The translations under genes were made by a program, and so were the position numbers. DNA of 11,787 nt from Hyphomicrobiales bacterium (GTDB lineage: Bacteria; Pseudomonadota; Alphaproteobacteria; Rhizobiales; Beijerinckiaceae), in NCBI GenBank assembly GCA_015655535.1, contig JAATEW010000292.1:1-11787 (forward strand), written 5' to 3'. The notes under the pieces are model-generated. The model was not told where the DNA came from. It did no database searches and worked only from the letters and a program-made list of their open reading frames with translations. Shown here piece by piece: positions 6,644-11,787 of this stretch (its first letter is position 1; the number at the start of each line of letters is the position of its first letter).

Positions 6644-7963
6644 ATGAATCTCCTTGCTGGAACAGCGGAAGCGCCCGCTGACGTAAAAAGTCCCGAACGG
6701 CGAACTACGTTGACGGGCAGGGTGGTTCTGGCGAGCGCTTTTGGCACAATTGTCGAATGGTATGATTTTTTCGTCTATGGGACCGCTGCCGCGCTTGTCT
6801 TCGGGAAACTGTTTTTTCCCGCCTCCGATCCGGTCGTCAGCACGCTCGCGGCTCTAAGCGTCTATGCGGCCGGCTATCTGGCGCGGCCGCTCGGCGGCAT
6901 CGTTTTCGGCCATTTCGGCGATCGGCTTGGGCGCCGCTCGATGCTCGTTCTATCGTTGATGCTGATGGGCGTCGGCACATGCCTCGTCGGTGTCCTTCCG
7001 ACCTATCGGCAGGCCGGTTTCATCGCGCCTGTCCTGCTGATCCTGTTGCGGCTTATCCAAGCGGTCGGATTGGGCGGCGAATGGGGAGGCGCGGTGCTCA
7101 TGGTCGCCGAAACGGCGCCGGCGCATCGCCGCGGATTCTTTGGAAGTCTGGTCCAGCTTGGAAATCCGGTGGGCAGGCTCGTCGCAACTGGCGTTTTTGC
7201 CTTGGCGACCCGGCTGCCGCCGGACGATTTCTTGAATTGGGGTTGGCGCATCCCGTTTCTGGCCAGCTCGGTTCTGATCGTGGTCGGCCTCGCCATTCGT
7301 TACGGTCTCCACGAGACGCCCGCTTTCGAATCCGTGCGCAAGGCGAAGCGTCTTGCGCGCCTGCCCGTGCTCGAAGTGCTTTCGGTGCATTGGCGTGAGA
7401 CATTGATTGCGATCGGCCTGAAGATCACGGAAGTCGCATGGGTCGGTATCCTGACTATTTTCGCCGTGTCTTATCTGACCAAACAATTGGGCATGAACCA
7501 GCAGTTCACGCTGGATGCCATTACGCTTGGAACGCTCGTCGAACTCTTCACCATGCCCTTCGCCGGCTGGCTGTCCGACAAGATCGGACGGCGCGCGATC
7601 TATATGGCCGGCACCATCTTCGGCATCTTGTTTGCGTTCCCGCTTTTTTGGCTTCTCGAGACTCGCGATCCGACCATCGTGCTCATCACCATTGTGATCG
7701 GCGTGAGCCTTTGTCAGGGCATTGTTTTTTCGCTGCACGCGAGCTTCATGCCCGAGTTGTTCGGCACGCATGTTCGCTACAGCGGCATTTCGCTCGGCTT
7801 TCAAATTGGCGCTGCCATCGGCGGCGGTCTGACGCCGGTTATCGCCGCGGCGGTCGTGGGCTGGAGCGGCGGAAAGACTTGGCCCATCTCGCTGTTTCTC
7901 GTCGCTCTCGGCGTGCTGACGCTCTTTGCCGTGTCTCAGACCAAAGAACGACGAGAGTTGTAG
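6644..7963 (+). CDS. MHS-type major facilitator superfamily transporter
   Basis: This 439-residue inner-membrane protein belongs to the metabolite:proton symporter branch of the major facilitator superfamily (relatives carry shikimate, ketoglutarate, proline/betaine and aromatic acids). It shows the MHS hallmark IVEWYDFFVYG (residues 36-46), motif A GHFGDRLGRRS in loop 2-3 (89-99), GLGGEWGGAVLMVAE (142-156) and the repeated motif A in the second half, GWLSDKIGRRAIY (308-320). Multiple hydrophobic stretches fit 12 membrane helices. The ATG at 6644 has only a weak GGGA ribosome site; an in-frame TTG at 6608 inside a hairpin is less likely. It follows the aldolase gene in the same direction and probably imports that enzyme's pathway substrate by proton symport (inference). 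Substrate cannot be read from sequence. Confidence 0.92.
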   Translation: MNLLAGTAEAPADVKSPERRTTLTGRVVLASAFGTIVEWYDFFVYGTAAALVFGKLFFPASDPVVSTLAALSVYAAGYLARPLGGIVFGHFGDRLGRRSMLVLSLMLMGVGTCLVGVLPTYRQAGFIAPVLLILLRLIQAVGLGGEWGGAVLMVAETAPAHRRGFFGSLVQLGNPVGRLVATGVFALATRLPPDDFLNWGWRIPFLASSVLIVVGLAIRYGLHETPAFESVRKAKRLARLPVLEVLSVHWRETLIAIGLKITEVAWVGILTIFAVSYLTKQLGMNQQFTLDAITLGTLVELFTMPFAGWLSDKIGRRAIYMAGTIFGILFAFPLFWLLETRDPTIVLITIVIGVSLCQGIVFSLHASFMPELFGTHVRYSGISLGFQIGAAIGGGLTPVIAAAVVGWSGGKTWPISLFLVALGVLTLFAVSQTKERREL

Positions 7964-8027
7964 AGATTTAGGTTGGAGCGGCCGTTTGCACGCGCTTAGG
8001 TCATGAACTCTAAAGCGGGGCAGTTAA

Positions 8028-8048
8028 CCCTCTCCCTCTGGGAGAAGG
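8028..8048. repeat. Short copy of the CTCTCCC/GGGAGAG hairpin repeat
   Basis: CCCTCTCCC (8028-8036) faces GGGAGAAGG (8040-8048) across TCT with one mismatch. It matches the head hairpin of the elements between mtkB and mclA but lacks the following GTGAGGG part. It lies between the convergent transporter and 114-residue genes, a usual place for such repeats, and might help end both transcripts. Confidence 0.55.
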
Positions 8049-8100
8049 AAACGCGCCCAACCTTTGAGGATCAGATCACCTCGCTTTATGAGTCCACGCT

Positions 8101-8445
8101 TTAGCGCCGGGTCAGATGAAGGATCGTCGCCTCATGGGTGATTTCGGCGTCGGCGACGGTTTCCGACAGATCCTCGACGGCTTCCATGGCGGCGCGGCGC
8201 AGGTGCTTGATCTCCGACTCGCCCAGAGCGGGCTTCACCTTGAGCGCTTCGACGAGGGCGGAACATTTATGCACGACAGTGTCGATCGCTATGCTCTGCT
8301 TGGTGGTCAGCGCCATATAGCGGCGGAAGGTTTCGGCGCAATGGCGGGCCGAGACGATCAAATAGGTATGATCGTCGAGCGACACTTTCTTGATGTCCGA
8401 CTTCAAGCTCGAAAGATATTCGGCAATCGCCTTAGGCACCGCCAT
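8101..8445 (-). CDS. Hypothetical 114-residue helical protein
   Basis: I do not recognise this protein. It is small, soluble-looking, with no signal peptide or membrane segment, and its spread of charged residues and scarcity of proline and glycine suggest mostly alpha-helix. The middle (about residues 27-70) includes YLIVSARHCAETFRRYMALT and TVVHKCSALVEALKV; the C-terminal part, EIKHLRRAAMEAVEDLSETV, reads as an amphipathic helix, and the chain ends HEATILHLTRR. Two cysteines and several histidines are present but form no metal motif I know. The ATG at 8443-8445 has AGAGGA about 8 bases upstream, supporting a real start. It is convergent with the transporter and divergent from mogA. A four-helix or dimerising accessory protein is possible but unproven. 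Confidence 0.65.
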   Translation of the reverse strand: MAVPKAIAEYLSSLKSDIKKVSLDDHTYLIVSARHCAETFRRYMALTTKQSIAIDTVVHKCSALVEALKVKPALGESEIKHLRRAAMEAVEDLSETVADAEITHEATILHLTRR

Positions 8446-8593
8446 CGGGCTGTCCTCTTAAAAACCGCAGGTATGCACCGTTGAGGCGGATGGAAAGCAT
8501 GCGGGCAGGCCATGATTGACAGAATGAAGAAACCTTGAGGCTTTTTCAATAAGCTTGGAGCGGAAATCGCCTGCGACACAGCTTTGTGATAAA

Positions 8594-8616
8594 AACCCTT
8601 TTTATTCGAAAGGGTT
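8594..8616. promoter_or_regulatory. Dyad in the mogA / hypothetical gene divergent region
   Basis: AACCCTTT (8594-8601) and AAAGGGTT (8609-8616) pair perfectly around seven bases, 111 bases upstream of mogA and about 150 bases upstream of the divergent 114-residue gene. It may be an operator for either gene or a short terminator-like hairpin. The rest of the 282-base interval shows no gene and no clear promoter hexamers by eye. Confidence 0.35.
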
Positions 8617-8727
8617 AGCCAATTTAAGGGTAAATCCGGCGCGGCGATGGAAACCATTCTAAAACCGGTGCAATTGGCTTAAATCATCTTTGCGGAAAAG
8701 CTTGAGGCAATGCGATGCGGGTGACCC

Positions 8728-9273
8728 ATGGCCGATGAAACGAAGCGCGCGGCCATCGTCGGCGTGGTGACCGCCTCCGACCGCGCCAGCATCGGCGTCT
8801 ATGAGGACGAGAGCGGCCCGGCGATCGTGGCCTATCTGACCAAGCTCCTGACGACGCCTTTTACCACCGTGCGGCGGATCATTCCGGACGGGTTCGAATC
8901 CGTCCGCGACTGCCTGATCAATCTCGCCGACAAAGAGCATTGCGATCTGATCCTGACGACCGGCGGCACCGGGCCCTCGCCACGCGACCTGACGCCGGAA
9001 GCGACCGAGGCCGCCGCGCCGCGCGTGCTGCCGGGCTTCGGCGAGCTGATGCGGCAGGAAAGCTTGAAACAAGTGCCGACCGCGATCCTGTCGCGGCAGA
9101 TCGCGGCGCATCGCGGGCCTTGCCTCATCATCAATCTGCCGGGCAAGCCCGCGTCGATCGAGGTTTGCCTCAATGCGGTTTTTCCGGCGGTGCCTTATTG
9201 TCTCGACCTGATCGGCGCGGCCTATATAGAGACCGATCCGCAGGTTCTCAAAGCCTTCCGGCCCAAGAAGTGA
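8728..9273 (+). CDS. mogA: Molybdopterin adenylyltransferase (MogA)
   Basis: This 181-residue cytosolic enzyme adenylylates molybdopterin before molybdate insertion by MoeA, the late stage of molybdenum cofactor synthesis. It has the MoCF-fold signatures VVTASDRASIGVYEDESG (residues 13-30), LTTGGTGPSPRDLTPEAT (76-93), PGFGELMRQESLKQVPTAIL (102-121) and INLPGKPASI (135-144), all typical of MogA. D54 (in IIPD) and D87 (in SPRD) correspond to the catalytic aspartates of E. coli MogA. The ending VPYCLDLIGAAYIETDPQVL also matches MogA rather than the shorter MoaB group. The ATG at 8728 has only a weak upstream GGGTGA; a nearby in-frame ATG at 8710 runs into a stop. Eleven bases after the stop an ATP-grasp gene begins, so the two are probably co-transcribed. 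No other cofactor-synthesis gene is visible. Confidence 0.92.
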   Translation: MADETKRAAIVGVVTASDRASIGVYEDESGPAIVAYLTKLLTTPFTTVRRIIPDGFESVRDCLINLADKEHCDLILTTGGTGPSPRDLTPEATEAAAPRVLPGFGELMRQESLKQVPTAILSRQIAAHRGPCLIINLPGKPASIEVCLNAVFPAVPYCLDLIGAAYIETDPQVLKAFRPKK

Positions 9274-9284
9274 GGCGCGCCTAG

Positions 9285-11787
9285 ATGGCCCCACGCGTGT
9301 CCACGGCAAAAGCGCAGACCCTTTCGAGCCGCCTGCGCGAGCTGACGGCGGAATATCGGCCGCTCGTCGATATTCCCGACGAATTCATGGGACCGGGCGG
9401 TACGCCGCGTCCGCATTGGCTGCGCTTTTTCGAGGCTTTGTTCGAACATGGGCCGGAGGAGATCGAGCGCCGCTTCGGCACCGCCGACCGGCATATAAGG
9501 GAAGCGGGCGTCTCCTATCGCGCCTATGGCGACTTGAGCGAGCGCACTTGGCCCTTGAGCCATCTGCCGCTTCTGATCGAAGCGCGCGAATGGCAGGAAA
9601 TCGCCGAAGGCATAGAGCAGCGCGCCGGACTTCTCGAAGCGATCGCCGCCGATATTTACGGGCCGGGGCGCCTCATCGCCGATGGCGATCTTCCGGCCGC
9701 CGCCGTCACCGGCAGTCCGGAATTTCTGCATTCGCTCTGTCATGTCCGGCCGCCCGGCGGCAAATATCTGCATCTTTACGCCGCCGATCTCGGCCGCGGT
9801 CCCGATGGGCGCTGGTGGGTTCTGGGTGACCGTACGCAGGCGCCTTCGGGCACGGGCTATGCGCTTGCCAACCGCCTCGTGCTCTCCCGCGCCTTTCCGG
9901 CGCTTTACGGCGACATGAATGTCGAGCGCCTGGCGCCCTTCTTTCAAGGCTTCCGTTCGGGCCTCGCAGGGTTGGCGCAGCGTAGCGACGCGCGTATCTG
10001 CCTTCTGACCCCGGGGCCCTTCAACGAGACCTATTTCGAACAGGCCTATCTCGCGCGCTATCTCGGCTTTCTGCTGGTCGAGGGCGCCGATCTCACCATG
10101 CGCGAGAATCAGGTTCATGTGCGCACCATCGCAGGCTTGAAACGCGCCGATGTGATCTGGCGGCGGATCGATTCGGATTATGCCGATCCGCTCGAACTCA
10201 ACGCCCATTCGCGCCTCGGCGTGCCAGGCCTGATCGAGGCGGTGCGGGCAGGCGGCGTGGTGCTCGCCAATGCGCTCGGCACCGGCGTTCTCGAAACGCC
10301 CGCCTTGATGAGCTTCATGCCGCGGCTCTGCCAGCGCGTGCTGGGCGAGGCGCTGCTCTTGCCGAATATCGCCACATGGTGGTGCGGCCAGCCGGCCGAG
10401 CGTCGGGACGTCATCGCTCATATGGACGAGATGGCGATCGCAGGCGCTTTTGGTAATCCGGTGCTCGATTTTCCGGCCAATCAATCGCTCGTCGGCGCTG
10501 CGCTGACGCCGGAACAAAAGCAAAGGCTCGTCGGCGAGATCGAAACGCGCGGCGTCGATTTCGTCGGCCAGGAGGTAGTCAATCTCTCGACGACGCCGAT
10601 GTGGATCGACGGCCATCTGATCCCGCGTCCCTTCGTGCTGCGCGTCTATGCGACGCAAACGGCGGATGGCTGGAAGGTTATGCCGGGCGGCTTCTGCCGC
10701 ATTTCCGATCGCGCCGATGCGCGCGCGGTCTCGATGGGCGCGGGCGTCAAATCGGCGGATGTCTGGGTTCTGTCGGAAAAGCCGGTCGAGATGGTGTCGC
10801 TTCTGCCGACCGACGAGACGGTGCGCATCCGCCGCATCATGGGCGTTCTGCCAAGTCGCGCGGCCGACAATCTCTTCTGGCTCGGCCGCTATCTCGAACG
10901 CGCCGAAGCGACCTTGCGGCTCATCCGCTCGCTCGCCGGGCGCCTGACCGAAGCCGATCCGCGCATAGCCGATGCCGGCCTCACGGCGAGCCGCCTCGCC
11001 GGGCTTTTTGTGGCCTGGGGCGCCGCGCCGCCGAACACGGGTGTCGATACGGTCGCGCTCGCCGCGACCGCGCTCCATGGCGACGATCAATATGGATCCG
11101 TGCTGTCGCTCATCCGCGATGCGCGCCGCGCGGCCTCGTTCATCCGCGAGCGTCTGTCGCCCGACACATGGCGGCTCATCAATCAGCTCGACGCGCTGCT
11201 GGCGCAGGACGATGGCGTGGCTCTGACCGAGACCGAGATTTTCGAGCGCGCCGATGTGGCTCTGCGCAGGCTCGCGGCGATCGCGGGTCTCGGCCAGGAA
11301 AATATGAACCGCGGCGCGGGCTGGCATTTCTTCGATGCCGGGCGCCGCATCGAGCGCGCCGTCGATACCTGCCGCTTCGCCCGCTATTTCACGAGCCGCG
11401 AAGCGCCGGCCGACGATCTCGACGCGCTGCTCGATCTCATCGATTCGCAGATCACCTATCGCTCGCGCTATCTGATGGGCGTCGCGGTCGCGACGGTGCG
11501 CGACATGGTGGTGCTCGATCCGTTCAATCCGCGCTCGGTTGCCTTCCAGGTCGAGCGTCTGGTCGAACATTTGGAAAAGCTGCCGGTGTTGAACGAAGAC
11601 GGCATGCTGGAGACGCCGCGCCGCCTCGTGCTGGCGCTTGCAACCGAGATCGCGACATCGGTCGCGGCGCAGCTCGACAATGACCGTATTTTAGCGTTTG
11701 AGCAGAATCTGCTCGGCCTCGCGGATGCGATCGCGCAGCGTTATTTCCTGCAGGGGCCGCATATTGCCCGCGCGGACAAATCGAGCG
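9285..11787 (+). CDS. Circularly permuted type 2 ATP-grasp / alpha-E domain fusion protein (3' end cut)
   Basis: The frame is open from the ATG at 9285 to the window edge: 834 codons without a stop, so the end lies outside. The N-terminal part (about residues 70-500) is a circularly permuted ATP-grasp (DUF404/407-type) domain. It shows LYAADLGRGPDGRWWVLGDR (164-183), QAPSGTGYALANR (185-197), NALGTGVLETPALMSFMP (329-346) and LLPNIATWWCGQ (358-369). The C-terminal part from about 522 is an alpha-E (DUF403) domain: PSRAADNLFWLGRYLERAE, then GQENMNRGAGWHFFDAGRRI and IERAVD (about 673-695). ATP-grasp enzymes form amide or related bonds using ATP. This pair is predicted to make or modify peptides and is often found with a transglutaminase-like protein and the proteasome-related Anbu peptidase. 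GAGG lies 9 bases before the ATG, overlapping the mogA stop. The two domains are separate genes in many relatives. Confidence 0.9.
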   Translation, partial: MAPRVSTAKAQTLSSRLRELTAEYRPLVDIPDEFMGPGGTPRPHWLRFFEALFEHGPEEIERRFGTADRHIREAGVSYRAYGDLSERTWPLSHLPLLIEAREWQEIAEGIEQRAGLLEAIAADIYGPGRLIADGDLPAAAVTGSPEFLHSLCHVRPPGGKYLHLYAADLGRGPDGRWWVLGDRTQAPSGTGYALANRLVLSRAFPALYGDMNVERLAPFFQGFRSGLAGLAQRSDARICLLTPGPFNETYFEQAYLARYLGFLLVEGADLTMRENQVHVRTIAGLKRADVIWRRIDSDYADPLELNAHSRLGVPGLIEAVRAGGVVLANALGTGVLETPALMSFMPRLCQRVLGEALLLPNIATWWCGQPAERRDVIAHMDEMAIAGAFGNPVLDFPANQSLVGAALTPEQKQRLVGEIETRGVDFVGQEVVNLSTTPMWIDGHLIPRPFVLRVYATQTADGWKVMPGGFCRISDRADARAVSMGAGVKSADVWVLSEKPVEMVSLLPTDETVRIRRIMGVLPSRAADNLFWLGRYLERAEATLRLIRSLAGRLTEADPRIADAGLTASRLAGLFVAWGAAPPNTGVDTVALAATALHGDDQYGSVLSLIRDARRAASFIRERLSPDTWRLINQLDALLAQDDGVALTETEIFERADVALRRLAAIAGLGQENMNRGAGWHFFDAGRRIERAVDTCRFARYFTSREAPADDLDALLDLIDSQITYRSRYLMGVAVATVRDMVVLDPFNPRSVAFQVERLVEHLEKLPVLNEDGMLETPRRLVLALATEIATSVAAQLDNDRILAFEQNLLGLADAIAQRYFLQGPHIARADKSS

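Noticed and set aside
6950..7804. 284-codon minus-strand frame
   Set aside because: Antisense to the MHS transporter; highly charged composition without any domain.
9222..11570. 782-codon minus-strand frame
   Set aside because: Antisense to the ATP-grasp/alpha-E gene, whose plus-strand frame is open to the window edge and matches known families along its length.

Overview
The window reads as chromosomal DNA of a GC-rich alphaproteobacterial methylotroph, most likely in the Hyphomicrobiales (Rhizobiales), possibly a Beijerinckiaceae-type organism. This rests on near-family-consensus serine-cycle proteins (malate thiokinase and malyl-CoA lyase), strong GC bias with very long antisense shadow frames, and hairpin-type intergenic repeats of a style common in that order. 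The genus cannot be fixed from sequence alone.

Layout. (1) Positions 1-2699, minus strand: mtkA, mtkB and the first 106 codons of a malyl-CoA lyase gene (mclA), transcribed in that order. Together they convert malate plus CoA and ATP to malyl-CoA and cleave it to acetyl-CoA and glyoxylate. An inverted pair of REP-like hairpins sits between mtkB and mclA. (2) Positions 2700-3781: about 1.1 kb with no convincing gene. It holds a 401-bp stretch bracketed by inverted 36-bp repeats, with a large branched palindrome in the middle. (3) Positions 3782-7963: a Tas-like aldo-keto reductase (minus strand) divergent from an XRE-cupin regulator (plus strand). These are followed by a class II aldolase-family gene and an MHS-type major facilitator transporter. 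A perfect 9-bp dyad upstream of the aldolase gene is the best operator candidate in the window. The likely reading is a small regulated uptake and catabolism module of unknown substrate. (4) Positions 8101-8445, minus strand: an unrecognised 114-residue helical protein. (5) Positions 8728 to the right edge, plus strand: mogA (molybdenum cofactor synthesis), then 11 bases later a large open gene fusing a circularly permuted ATP-grasp domain to an alpha-E (DUF403) domain. The second gene belongs to a poorly understood predicted peptide-ligase system.

The least explained items are the branched palindrome inside its inverted repeats, the operator-like dyad of the aldolase/transporter unit, the orphan 114-residue protein, and the ATP-grasp/alpha-E fusion placed directly behind mogA. 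No new defence system, phage, insertion sequence with a transposase, CRISPR array, tRNA or rRNA was seen.
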